A stretch of 64,000 bases of DNA, taken from assembly GCF_014197245.1 (NCBI RefSeq), contig NZ_JACIFF010000007.1, positions 283,916 through 347,915 on the forward strand, read 5' to 3'. The DNA comes from Neolewinella aquimaris (GTDB lineage Bacteria; Bacteroidota; Bacteroidia; Chitinophagales; Saprospiraceae). The position numbers and the translations under genes are program-made. The notes below the pieces were generated by a model. It did not search any database and had not been told where the DNA came from. It was given only the letters and a program-made list of their open reading frames with translations. The number at the start of each line of letters is the position of its first letter. Positions within the stretch are counted from its first letter, which is position 1. Below are positions 52,919 to 62,690 of this stretch, piece by piece.

Positions 52919-53708
52919 GAACCGCAAAGTGCCGAAAGACACCCCCTTCCCCCGTCGAGTACTAGCCCTACCGCCGGTAAAGCTCACGCCAGCCAGGCAA
53001 AGAATTATGCCCCGCCGGGAAGCGTCGGAGCCCATAACCTCACTTTTCGGGGGAGCCCACAGGGCTGACAATAACGGTAATACCGCGGCACGAAACGTCC
53101 CCGGTTGCAGCCTCAAGTCTTCTTTTTCCATAAGTAGGTAGCCTAACTCTTACTTCGATCCATCGCCCCGGGTAGTGTCCGTAAATTCCTGATTAATATA
53201 GGCAAACCCCGGCCTACCGCCTACCCGGACCGGATCGCGGGGCAAAACTTCCACCACGCCCCCACGGACTGACGCTTCGTACCCCAAATTCTTCTCGCTT
53301 TCCGTCAACCGAAGCGCCCCCGCCGGGGGTCGGCAGTCCGGACAAGCTTTCCCCCGAAGGACCCAAACGGAAGGATTCGGGCGGGGACGCGGGGGCAATG
53401 AAAAGTGGTAAAAAGCCGCCACGGTCTCATCCTAGCTGTCCCTATGACTACCACTGGGATGGCGCTCGCTACCGCTCGGAAAGCCAGGCTGACCGCTGGG
53501 AGAAAGGAAATGTTCCTACGCAATAAAAAGGTGAGATTGAGAAAGTCACCAAGGGCCTCAGCCGCCAAATACGCTGGCGGTCGAACCACGGTGGGCACAC
53601 TATGCACACACTCTTTTATTGACACGCTTACTTGACCCTTTCCCTTTGCCGTAGCACAACGACCGCGGCGGGGAAAGGGATTTCGTCACACATCTATATT
53701 CTACACTA
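52919..53708. other. 790-bp gene-poor region, with a 42-codon candidate frame at 53398-53526
   Basis: Most of this stretch lacks a plausible gene. A plus-strand frame 53398-53526 would encode 42 residues (MKSGKKPPRSHPSCPYDYHW then DGARYRSESQADRWEKGNVP, TQ), which has a balanced composition but no known relatives. Just before it lies gcggggacgcgggggcaatg, close to gcggggacgcgggagcagtg at 34071-34090, another short repeat. Close to the next gene, ccctttccc (53636-53644) and gggaaaggg (53671-53679) can pair in the 5' leader of the giant T9SS protein mRNA. Confidence 0.4.
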
Positions 53709-56700
53709 ATGAACAATCTGCTAAAGACCACCCTGTGTTTGCTGGCGCTGCTATGCCTTTTTGCCGTTAGCTCACCTTCCACCGTTAAAGAACTAACCAA
53801 CGATGCTGGAGAGATCTTTACCAGAGTAAACGAATGGATGTTTCCCACGGTAGCAGTCCACCCACCCAACGGAAGTCGAATCAGGGAATCTACTACCTTT
53901 ACCGCTTCCACCAAAACCAGTGATTATTACATCGATCTGGGTGTCAGTAACCTGGCGCCCTATCAGGGCGTTTGTCCCTGTGAGGAGAACCTGGAGATCA
54001 TTGTAGGAAATGGAAGCTTTATTACTAACAATAATTATGCTCGTTTCTTGCTGGGTCCAACTGATCGGGCCGATGGTATACTTCGGGTGGGCGTAGGGCC
54101 TAAGGTGGTACGCGACCTTTACCCCCGGGCACTTTACAGAGGCACCTACCCTATAACGCTAAGCTGTGATCAAGGAGGGTGGATTGCAGGCACTTGCTAC
54201 GAAGAAACGCGGGATGCAAGTGATGATGCCAACAACCCCGGACAGGGGGCGGTCACCGGCTCGACGGACGATTTGTACCCACCCAGAAATGTTAAGGCTA
54301 CCACTGACAAGCCTAACGAAATTTTGATCACCTGGGAAAAAGGAACCGATACTCCCGACGACCTGTATTCGCACCAAATCAGACAGGATGGGAGACTTAT
54401 CCGAACGCAAATAGGTTTCGTTCGGTCTTGTCTTATTGCCGGTCTAAACCCCAACGAGAAGCACACCTACACGGTAAGTACCTACTATAACCGAGGCGGC
54501 AACGAATACACCGCACCTTCCAATCCCGTTCAGGGAGCAACGTTCAGCCCGACATTTACGGCCAGTGACGGAACGAATTATAACGCGACCGTACTGAAGT
54601 GGAACAATATGGCGGGGATAGCACAAGAATTACTTGTAGAGCGGGCTACGCCCGGTGGCCAACGGGAAGAACTGGCAGTCCTCAGTAGCATTTCCCAGGG
54701 TTATACCGACACTGAGGGTGTTCCCGGCTATGAGTATATGTATTATCTGACGCCGATCGGCAGTACCTTCGGTGAACAATCCGATGCGGGGTACAGCCGC
54801 CCCAACGGGGTCATAAAGGGGTACGTCCGTTCCAGCTTAGGCACGGGGGTGCCGGGGGTTACGGTGAAGGTCGACGTAGATGGCGCGCTCACCCCGAGCG
54901 GTGCGACCTTGCCCCCTGGCTGTCCAGGCCCCACGGCGTATTGTGCCACCACGGATATAACCGGATATTATGAAGTCAGGGACATCTACTATCACGAGGA
55001 AGCAAGTTTCACCATTACACCCGAAAAGCTCGCTACGACGCCCCACCGCTTTGCTCCAGCCACCTCCAGGCGCACTCTTGACGTGACGGCCAATATCGCG
55101 CCCGGCGTGGACTTTAATGACCTATCCGTTTTTACAATCCAGGGCAGGGTTCACTATCCCATCGTTACTGCCGGAGACACTTGTGGCATCAGCGACGTCA
55201 AAATTCTGGTCGATGATAACGATGTAGGGATTCGCACCAACGGCAACGGCTATTGGTCGCATGTCCTCCAGGATATTGATGATTACTCCTTCACACCGGA
55301 ATTTTCGCACCATACTTTTATCGCCACCGACGGTCGCTTTGACCCGTCTCAGGTGCAAGTATCCGATCACGTATCAGACCTCAACTTTACCGACACGACC
55401 ACCGATTCGCTGCGCATCGTGGTGCAAGGGGGGTGCGGCGTGTCTTTGGGAGACAGTATTGAAGTCGAGATTAGGACCAGCAACAACTGTTACCAGGAAA
55501 CGGTAGTACTGGATGAATCCGGTGTCGGTGTTATTTCCGACTTGCCGGCCCGGGAATACCAGGTCAAGGTCGCGGACATCTTCGGGGTGGTGGCCGGATT
55601 TCAGAAATTCGACATTCTGGATCAGATCGGCGTAGAGCGGATCACGGTGGATTTGACCGTGCGGGATACCGCTGATGTCATTACCGTATACGACTCCATG
55701 ATCATTACCCCCCAGGTAACCACCCTTGCACCGAATAATACGATTATCGAAGTCACTCCCGCCGATACCATTTTTGCCGGTACGCTCGATACGGTGCGCC
55801 GGAGCGTCGATCCCGAGGCACGGTTTATCTACCGTTCTCCCCTCATTATCTCCACGGATTTTGCCCAGGCGGGAGCTACTATCGTCAATTGTACAAATAC
55901 CGGCGACGTAATTGTTATGGAACAGGGTTTAAGCTACACGATTCAGATCGATGTTGCCGAGACACTGGGCAGTGACTGCCCCATCAATACCGGATCGCTG
56001 AAAATCTATGATTTCATCTCCGACCGTGGCGCAAAGCCCACCATTTTACCTATTCGCAACGGTATCGTAAACTATACGATCAATGCTGGTGCGCCCAACC
56101 TGGCGACCTCCGCGGATCACAGCTACGAGAAACTGCTCTTCATAATCCCCGAAGTGGACCAACTGAGCCCGGAACCCGTATCATACTGGGCGGTCGTCGA
56201 GGGAGTGAAGACCCCTAAAGGCAGTCTCATCTCCCGTACCCCGGAGATCCCCATGTTGATCCTGCACGACCCTCCGGGGGATAATAGCTACAGCTACGTA
56301 GAGGCGGGAACCTCATTCACCAATTTCACCCGGACCGAAATGTTGACGGGTAGTGACGAAGGCTTCTACACGAATACCGTAGTCGGAACGGCAGCAAAAA
56401 TTTTCATGGTGGAATTTGCCGCTGGGGTGCAATTACAACTTGACATTCAGACGGGTCGCGACGAGTTCAATCGCACGGGAACGGAGGCCACCGTGACCTT
56501 CCTGGATCGCTTCTCCACGTCAGATCTGGACAATTTAACCGGTGGCGACGGCGACGTATATATCGGTGCGGCATACAATCAGGAATATTCGATCGCGCAG
56601 GAACTCAAATTCAAGAACTGTGCGGGGCAAATCACTGATGTTCCTGCAATTAATGTGGAAAGTTTTGCGACCACCTTCGTCTATACGGAGTTGCACATAA

Positions 56701-59700
56701 AAAATGTGCTCCTTCCCACCCTGGGGAGGTTGCGTGCCGGCATTATCAATAACCGGATTCCGTCCGATATGACGGAAGATGAAAAGATTGAAGCCAACCT
56801 ACTATTAGCTGACAGCCTAAGCTGGGAAAATATTCTCGCCAAAAACGATACGGCACGGACCGAAGGAGTATTCGTAGAAAATGTCACCTTTAGTGCCGGA
56901 GCAAGCGTATCCCGGGAAAAGACGGAAAGCAATTCCGCTTCGACGTCCTACGAGTACAATGCCTTTATGAATACGGACTTCGCCGTAGGAATCAAGGGGC
57001 AATTCAAAGGCCTCGGACTCTGGATTGAAACGGAAACCGGAGGTTTCGGAAGCTTTCGGTCTTACACTAGCGTAGACGAAGGGGCGAGCAACGATACCAC
57101 CCGCACCGTAGGCTATGTATTCGATGACGGTGACATCGGTGACTTCTTTAGCGTAGATATTCTCACCGACGAGAGCTACGACGTACCCGCCTTCCGGCTC
57201 AGGGCCGGCACTTCTTCCTGCCCCCAGGAAGTCAATACCCAGGCCCGGGATCGTCCAAAAATTGGCATTACCCCTCCGAAAAAAATTTCTGGTATCCCCG
57301 CTGACGGGACGGCAACCTTCGTCTGCAGCGTCACCAATAACAGCGAAAGTGGAGAAACGCGGGAGTACCACGTGCGTACCGTTTCCACGACCAACCCCGA
57401 TGGCGCCCAGTTAATCCTGGGGGGGCAACGCATCAACAACGGTCCCGCTACCTTCTTTCTGCCCGCCGGTGAAACCATTGAGTTGACCCTTGCCGTCAAA
57501 CGGGGCCCGCTGGCCAGCAATTACCAGGATATTGGCGTCATGGTGTACCCGCCCTGCGAGTATGAGCTCTGGCAAGACAACGGCAGCCTCGTGAACGCCG
57601 ATACCGCCTATATCACACAGCTGAACTTTGCCACCGAATGTTCGGACGTTACCCTGCGCGAGCCCTTCAACGGGTGGATCATCAACCGCAACTCCGGCGA
57701 CTCGCTTTCTACCACCTTCTCCGGTTACGACCGCAACAACGACTCCCTCGAGAACCTCGTCATTGAGCTTAAACCGGAAGGAAAGGGGTACCGCGAGATC
57801 TATGTCGTACCCGCGGCAGACCTTACCAGCGCTAACTACAGTTTTGATCTAAACCTACGTAAATTCCCGGACGGTGCCTACACCCTACGTGCGGTGGCCT
57901 CCTGCGGACGAAACGGAGTAACGTACTCCTCGGAAAAGCACGGGATCATCGACCGGCGTAGCCTGGCCCCGTTTGGCTACCCCAGTCCGAGCGACGGCTT
58001 CTTACGGCCGGGGCAGGACATATCGGTATCCTTCGACAAGACCATCAACTGCACCTTCCCCACCGGTGACTACCAACCGGAATACTCCCTTACCCGCAGC
58101 GACACGGATACCGAGATTGCGGTCACCCTCGAGTGCAGCGGCCAAACCATCATTCTCCGGCCGGATACCCCCCTGACGGACATGCCGGATCTTGCGGGCG
58201 TTGAAGTGACCGCGCGCCTCAATAAGCTGCGTGACCCCAGCGGAAACGAACAGAAGTATGCGACCGTCTGGAGTTTTAGGGTGAATACCGTACCCGTCTT
58301 CTGGGAACCCAGCCCGATCTACTACAGCGGTTTCGCAGGTCTCGAGCACGTAGTTACCGGAGTATTAAAGAATGACTCCGATCTAAGCAAACCGTACAGC
58401 TTTGACCTGCAGGACGTTTCCGGCCTTGTTTCCTATCCGGACTGGTTAACTCCCCTGCAGATAAACGGTACCATCCTGGCCAACAATACGGAAGAGGTTT
58501 CCTTCGCGGTTGATCCCGAACTCACCCCCGGCATCTACTCCGGGACGATTGACGCCCTGGTAGACGGCGAGGTAGTAAGCACGGATGTCACCGTGGAACT
58601 ACTCGCGATTCCGGTCAACTGGCCCTTCTCCCCCGACAATTATGAGTACGACATGACCATCGTGGCCCAGTTCAGCCTGGATGGTAGCGATACCCTGCTG
58701 TCCACCGATGACCGCGACCTGGTCGGTGCCTTCGTCAACGGAGAGATCCGCGGCGTGGCCCAGGTGGAATACATTCCTTCCAGCAATTCTTACGCCGCCT
58801 ACCTCAAGGTGTACAGCAACACCCTCGGGGGCGGACAGGCGGATGAGATCACCTTCCGCTTCTGGCACGCCCTCAACGGCGTGGAATACGGCGCAATGGA
58901 GAGCCTTACCTTCCGGGCCGACGACCACGTCGGATCAGCGAGTCAGCCCTATATTCTGCACCCCGAAGGGATCTTCCAGGTCATCCCCCTCAACCAGGGG
59001 TGGAACTGGATCTCACTAAACGTGGCGTCAGCGGATATGTCCCGTGAATCCGTCTTCGAGAGCATCCTGGGCAGTACCGCCGGAAACGACATTATCGTGA
59101 AGACGCAGTCCCAATCCGCCCAGTACAGCCCCGGCTCCGGATGGAGTAGCAACCTGCGGGACATCGAACTCGGGCAGGGCTATCTCCTTCACCTTTCCAT
59201 CGCACCCGACACCCTGAAGGTGGTAGGTTTGCCCAGTCCCACCCCGGTAGCCTTCGGTATCGAAAACCGCTGGAACTGGATCGGCTATCCCCGCATAAAT
59301 CCCGAACCCGTCAACGACGTGCTCCAGGACCTACTTCCGGGCGACGGCGATATCCTGAAGGGCAAGTCGGGTTTTTCCCTCTTCGAAGCCGCAAGCGGTG
59401 AATGGACGGGCAACCTGACCCAGTTTATGCCCGGTGCAGGCTACAAACTGCAGTCCTCCAGAAAGGGAACGATTACTCACCCGGCGCAGAAAACCTTCGG
59501 GTACGAGGTAGAGCGCGGCCGTTTCGAGCAGAACATGAACGTCACCGGCGTTTTCGACGCTGAGCTGCTCGGAGAAACGGATTACACCCAGCTGGAAGTG
59601 ATCGCGCTGGTCAACGGCGAGTGCCGGGGCATCGGTCAGCTCGAATACTGTTCCTCCGAAGCGGACTACCGGGCCTTCGTCCTCGTGTCGGGGAACGTGG

Positions 59701-60128
59701 CAGACTACGGCCAGCCCCTGGAGTTCCGTATCCTGAATAAGGAAACCGGCACGGAATACCCCACCAACGGAGAAGAACAGGCGTTCGGTGCCGACTACAT
59801 CGTCGGATCGGTGTCCAACCCCTATGCGTTTCTCCAGAACACTACTCCCGTGGTAGGTTCCAGTCTCTATGCATATGTTCTGGGTGCCAACCGGCCTAAT
59901 CCCGCCACCGGTCGGACGCTCATCCCGTTCAGTATACCGCAAGAGCAGGCGGTCCTGCTCGAAATCTACGATGTCAACGGTCGCCTGATCCGTACCCTGG
60001 CCGATCGGTCCTTCATGGCCGGCGATCACCTGGTACCGGTCGAACTGACCGGTCTTTCGGCGGGCGTCTACCTCTACCGCATGCAGACCGATGGCTTCGA
60101 GCAGTCCCGCAGGATGATCGTCCGTTGA
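53709..60128 (+). CDS. 2139-residue secreted multidomain protein with T9SS sorting domain
   Basis: After a signal peptide (LLKTTLCLLALLCLFAVSS), the order visible is as follows: an N-terminal unique region with several cysteines; two FN3-like domains (PRNVKATTDKPNEILITWEK, then YNATVLKWNNMAGIAQELLV); a carboxypeptidase-regulatory-like fold (IKGYVRSSLGTGVPGVTVKV) and further Ig-like modules; and a long central region without recognised domains. Near the C-terminus come Ig-like domains (LAPFGYPSPSDGFLRPGQDI), then two related blocks (LNQGWNWISLNVASADMSRE and NRWNWIGYPRINPEP). The protein ends with a type A sorting domain (ANRPNPATGRTLIPFSIPQE ... GLSAGVYLYRMQTDGFEQ). It is predicted to be a surface protein, perhaps an adhesin; no enzyme motif was found. 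Confidence 0.9.
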   Translation: MNNLLKTTLCLLALLCLFAVSSPSTVKELTNDAGEIFTRVNEWMFPTVAVHPPNGSRIRESTTFTASTKTSDYYIDLGVSNLAPYQGVCPCEENLEIIVGNGSFITNNNYARFLLGPTDRADGILRVGVGPKVVRDLYPRALYRGTYPITLSCDQGGWIAGTCYEETRDASDDANNPGQGAVTGSTDDLYPPRNVKATTDKPNEILITWEKGTDTPDDLYSHQIRQDGRLIRTQIGFVRSCLIAGLNPNEKHTYTVSTYYNRGGNEYTAPSNPVQGATFSPTFTASDGTNYNATVLKWNNMAGIAQELLVERATPGGQREELAVLSSISQGYTDTEGVPGYEYMYYLTPIGSTFGEQSDAGYSRPNGVIKGYVRSSLGTGVPGVTVKVDVDGALTPSGATLPPGCPGPTAYCATTDITGYYEVRDIYYHEEASFTITPEKLATTPHRFAPATSRRTLDVTANIAPGVDFNDLSVFTIQGRVHYPIVTAGDTCGISDVKILVDDNDVGIRTNGNGYWSHVLQDIDDYSFTPEFSHHTFIATDGRFDPSQVQVSDHVSDLNFTDTTTDSLRIVVQGGCGVSLGDSIEVEIRTSNNCYQETVVLDESGVGVISDLPAREYQVKVADIFGVVAGFQKFDILDQIGVERITVDLTVRDTADVITVYDSMIITPQVTTLAPNNTIIEVTPADTIFAGTLDTVRRSVDPEARFIYRSPLIISTDFAQAGATIVNCTNTGDVIVMEQGLSYTIQIDVAETLGSDCPINTGSLKIYDFISDRGAKPTILPIRNGIVNYTINAGAPNLATSADHSYEKLLFIIPEVDQLSPEPVSYWAVVEGVKTPKGSLISRTPEIPMLILHDPPGDNSYSYVEAGTSFTNFTRTEMLTGSDEGFYTNTVVGTAAKIFMVEFAAGVQLQLDIQTGRDEFNRTGTEATVTFLDRFSTSDLDNLTGGDGDVYIGAAYNQEYSIAQELKFKNCAGQITDVPAINVESFATTFVYTELHIKNVLLPTLGRLRAGIINNRIPSDMTEDEKIEANLLLADSLSWENILAKNDTARTEGVFVENVTFSAGASVSREKTESNSASTSYEYNAFMNTDFAVGIKGQFKGLGLWIETETGGFGSFRSYTSVDEGASNDTTRTVGYVFDDGDIGDFFSVDILTDESYDVPAFRLRAGTSSCPQEVNTQARDRPKIGITPPKKISGIPADGTATFVCSVTNNSESGETREYHVRTVSTTNPDGAQLILGGQRINNGPATFFLPAGETIELTLAVKRGPLASNYQDIGVMVYPPCEYELWQDNGSLVNADTAYITQLNFATECSDVTLREPFNGWIINRNSGDSLSTTFSGYDRNNDSLENLVIELKPEGKGYREIYVVPAADLTSANYSFDLNLRKFPDGAYTLRAVASCGRNGVTYSSEKHGIIDRRSLAPFGYPSPSDGFLRPGQDISVSFDKTINCTFPTGDYQPEYSLTRSDTDTEIAVTLECSGQTIILRPDTPLTDMPDLAGVEVTARLNKLRDPSGNEQKYATVWSFRVNTVPVFWEPSPIYYSGFAGLEHVVTGVLKNDSDLSKPYSFDLQDVSGLVSYPDWLTPLQINGTILANNTEEVSFAVDPELTPGIYSGTIDALVDGEVVSTDVTVELLAIPVNWPFSPDNYEYDMTIVAQFSLDGSDTLLSTDDRDLVGAFVNGEIRGVAQVEYIPSSNSYAAYLKVYSNTLGGGQADEITFRFWHALNGVEYGAMESLTFRADDHVGSASQPYILHPEGIFQVIPLNQGWNWISLNVASADMSRESVFESILGSTAGNDIIVKTQSQSAQYSPGSGWSSNLRDIELGQGYLLHLSIAPDTLKVVGLPSPTPVAFGIENRWNWIGYPRINPEPVNDVLQDLLPGDGDILKGKSGFSLFEAASGEWTGNLTQFMPGAGYKLQSSRKGTITHPAQKTFGYEVERGRFEQNMNVTGVFDAELLGETDYTQLEVIALVNGECRGIGQLEYCSSEADYRAFVLVSGNVADYGQPLEFRILNKETGTEYPTNGEEQAFGADYIVGSVSNPYAFLQNTTPVVGSSLYAYVLGANRPNPATGRTLIPFSIPQEQAVLLEIYDVNGRLIRTLADRSFMAGDHLVPVELTGLSAGVYLYRMQTDGFEQSRRMIVR

Positions 60129-60149
60129 TCCGGTACTCGTCCCAAAATT

Positions 60150-60184
60150 AAGGGGGAGGTCACTACAGTAGTGACCTCCCCCTT
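60150..60184 (+). terminator. Very strong terminator of the giant secreted protein gene
   Basis: A perfect 17-bp inverted repeat (aagggggaggtcactac with gtagtgacctccccctt, one centre base) lies 21 bp after the stop. Read on either strand it would be flanked by AT-poor sequence, so Rho-independent action relies on the unusually stable stem. Confidence 0.65.
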
Positions 60185-60306
60185 CTACGTTGGTTATCCG
60201 TAGTCTATCGACCCGCTGCGCTCGTCTGTACGGCACGGCTCGGCTGCCAAATTAGCCTGCACCTGCGTCCCCGCCGCATCCCGTCACGCCTCCAACGACG
60301 GCCCTT

Positions 60307-60338
60307 CAACAACCAAAAAACTCAACAACCCCACAACC
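60307..60338. repeat. caacaactcaacaa-type simple repeat at the der 3' end
   Basis: caacaaccaaaaaactcaac then aaccccacaaccc is related to the units between hisD and hisC and at the trmB 3' end, again placed within a few bases of a gene's stop codon. Confidence 0.5.
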
Positions 60339-60345
60339 CTCTCCC

Positions 60346-61647
60346 CTACTTCTGCCGGAAAAAGATCGTGATCGGCACCCCCGTAAAGTCGAAGTGCTGG
60401 CGAAGCTGGTTTTCCAGGTAGTTCTTGTAGCTGTCCTTCACGTGCTGGGGGTGATTGCAGAAGAAGGCGAAGGCCGGATAGGCCAGGGGGAGCTGGGAGA
60501 CGAACTTGATGCTGATGACACGGCCGCGGGAGCTCGGAGGCGCGAAGCGCTCGATGGCGGGTAGCATCACGTCGTTGAGCTGGGAGGTGGGGATGCGGCG
60601 GGTGCGGTTGGCGTAAACCTGTTCGGCGGCCTCGATGGTCTTCATGATGCGTTGCTTTTCGGTCACGCTCATGAAGATGATGGGGAGATCGTTGAAGGGG
60701 GCGAAGCGGCGGCGCACTTCGGCTTCGTAGTCGCGGGCGGTGTTGGTCTCCTTGTTTTCGACGAGGTCCCACTTGTTGATGGCGATGACGATGCCCTTGT
60801 TGTTTTTCTGGGCGAGGCGGAAGATGGCGAGGTCCTGGGCTTCCACCTTGTCGGTGGCGTCAATCATCAGGACGCAGACGTCGGCCTTCTCGATGGCGCG
60901 GATGGCCCGCATCACGGAGTAGTACTCCAGGTTTTCGTGCACCTTGGCCTTCTTGCGGATGCCGGCCGTGTCGATGAGGGTAAATTCCTTGCCGAACTTA
61001 TTGTAGTGGCTGTTGATGCTGTCGCGGGTAGTGCCGGCAATGTCGGTGACGATGTTGCGCTCCTCGCCGAGCAAGGCGTTGATGAAACTCGACTTTCCGG
61101 CGTTGGGCTGACCGACAATGGCGAGCTGCATGAACTCCGACTTCTCTTCCTCGTGGTTGGTCACGTACTCGACGGTGGCGTCGAGGAGCTCTCCGGTGCC
61201 GCTGCCGGTTACGGACGAGAGGAAGAAGGTTTCCTCGAAGCCGAGCGACCAAAATTCGTTGGCTTCGAGCTGACGGCGGTTGTTGTCGACCTTGTTTACG
61301 GCCAGCAGGACGGGCTTTTCGGCGCGGCGGAGCATTTGGGTGATCTCCTCGTCGAGGTCGGTGATGCCCGTGGTGACGTCGACCATGAAGATGATGACGG
61401 CAGCTTCCTCGATGGCGATGACGACCTGGTCGCGGATGGCGGCTTCGAATACGTCGTCGCTGTTGCGGACGAATCCACCGGTGTCCACCACCGCAAATTC
61501 CTTGCCGTTCCACTCGCTCTGACCGTACTGCCGGTCGCGGGTCACGCCGCTCTGGTTGTCGACGATGCTTTGCCGTTCCCCGATGAGGCGATTGAAGAGG
61601 GTTGATTTTCCGACGTTCGGGCGGCCGACGATGGCGACGATATCCAT
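60346..61647 (-). CDS. der: Ribosome-biogenesis GTPase Der (EngA)
   Basis: Der has two tandem GTPase domains and a KH-like C-terminal domain and acts in 50S ribosome assembly. The 433-residue protein shows the first domain with GRPNVGKSTLFNRL, DTGGFV and NKVD; the second with GQPNAGKSSFINALLGEE, DTAGIRKKAKV and NKWDLVE; and a C-terminal KH-like domain with FRQK at the end. All parts are intact and the length is normal. It lies on the minus strand with rnhB upstream (75 bp gap); they may be co-transcribed. Confidence 0.97.
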   Translation of the reverse strand: MDIVAIVGRPNVGKSTLFNRLIGERQSIVDNQSGVTRDRQYGQSEWNGKEFAVVDTGGFVRNSDDVFEAAIRDQVVIAIEEAAVIIFMVDVTTGITDLDEEITQMLRRAEKPVLLAVNKVDNNRRQLEANEFWSLGFEETFFLSSVTGSGTGELLDATVEYVTNHEEEKSEFMQLAIVGQPNAGKSSFINALLGEERNIVTDIAGTTRDSINSHYNKFGKEFTLIDTAGIRKKAKVHENLEYYSVMRAIRAIEKADVCVLMIDATDKVEAQDLAIFRLAQKNNKGIVIAINKWDLVENKETNTARDYEAEVRRRFAPFNDLPIIFMSVTEKQRIMKTIEAAEQVYANRTRRIPTSQLNDVMLPAIERFAPPSSRGRVISIKFVSQLPLAYPAFAFFCNHPQHVKDSYKNYLENQLRQHFDFTGVPITIFFRQK

Positions 61648-61722
61648 GGGATGGGTGGTGATGTGGCAGGCTGAGTATGTAGCGGAGTGGCAAGTCGTGC
61701 TTCCCTACGCTACCAGGCTGCC

Positions 61723-62367
61723 TTACTTGAAAAGGGAGTATTGTTTTCCTCCGGGCAGTAAGGTAAAACTCTTTCGGTGGTGGATAGTTGCTCCGTGGGT
61801 TTCGATTGCCGTACGGTGCGCCCGGGTGGGGTATCCGCGGTTGGTGTGCCAGCTGAACTGGGGATACTTCCGGTGAAGCTCCAACATGTGCGCGTCGCGG
61901 TGGGTCTTGGCCAGGATGCCGGCGGCGGCGATGGACTGGTACTTGCCGTCGCCCTTGATCACGCAGAGGTGGTCGGTGCCGGGGTAGGTAATGAAGAACT
62001 TGCCGTCGATCAGGAGGAAGTCGGGGCGGGTGGCGAGCCGGTCAAGGGCCCGGTGCATCGCGCGGTAGCTGGACTGAAAGATGTTGTGGCGGTCGATCTC
62101 GTCGACGGAGAAGCTGGCGACGGACCAGGCGAGGGCGTCTGCTTCAATCTCCACGCGCAGTGATTCGCGGGTAGCTCCGTCCAGCTTTTTGCTGTCGTTC
62201 AGCCGTGGATTGTCGTAGCCCGGGGGCAGGATCACCGCGGCCGCGAAGACCGGTCCGGCGAGGCAGCCGCGGCCGGCTTCGTCGCAGCCGGCTTCGTGGC
62301 GGTGGGGGGTGTGGTAGGGGAGGAGCACGGGGGCGGGAAGGTAAGGCAGCTCCCGAGAAAGATGCAC
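61723..62367 (-). CDS. rnhB: Ribonuclease HII
   Basis: RNase HII removes single ribonucleotides and RNA primers from DNA. The 214-residue protein has the catalytic motif GCDEAGRGCLAGPVFAAAVI, which carries the DEAGRG signature, then LNDSKKLDG, a DGKF region (LLIDGKFFITY) and the C-terminal AKTHRDAHMLELHRKYPQFS plus GYPTRAHRTAIETHG. The N-terminal 20 residues, before the conserved part, are variable. The frame start at 62367 is kept; it lies at the edge of an AT-rich region. Confidence 0.96.
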   Translation of the reverse strand: MHLSRELPYLPAPVLLPYHTPHRHEAGCDEAGRGCLAGPVFAAAVILPPGYDNPRLNDSKKLDGATRESLRVEIEADALAWSVASFSVDEIDRHNIFQSSYRAMHRALDRLATRPDFLLIDGKFFITYPGTDHLCVIKGDGKYQSIAAAGILAKTHRDAHMLELHRKYPQFSWHTNRGYPTRAHRTAIETHGATIHHRKSFTLLPGGKQYSLFK

Positions 62368-62690
62368 TTCTTGAACCAGACTTTGGGTGAGTCAAGGCCA
62401 TTCTTACTCGGCGGCATCAATTGTGTATAATTAGCACGAATTGACCTACCGAATTTGTAAGTAATAAACTAAATGGCAAATAAAGGAGCTAGTGAAAATA
62501 AAAATAAATCGGAGCACAATTACATAATTGCGCAATAACCAATCGTTGGATTAGCTGTATCCGAATATATATGTTCCAACAAATGACGGGAATACATACT
62601 GTGCATTATAAATACGATCCTTATTTGTACTACCACTATTAGTGAATTATATTCTCATTGATTGAAGATGAGAACACAAAAATTCACACC
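62368..62690. other. AT-rich gene-free region before the last gene
   Basis: This 323-bp stretch is far richer in A and T than the rest of the window. A 21-codon plus-strand frame (62473-62538, MANKGASENKNKSEHNYIIA) is too short to support. It probably holds the promoters of rnhB-der (leftward) and of the secreted protein (rightward). No exact TAnnTTTG box was found at the expected distance. Confidence 0.4.

Noticed and set aside
52919..53131. 71-residue N-terminal extension of the histidine kinase
   Set aside because: It would bury the signal peptide in the middle and has no recognisable features.
60150..60184. The 17-bp-stem inverted repeat as an insertion-sequence end
   Set aside because: Single copy, immediately after a stop codon, no transposase and no target duplication; a terminator explains it.
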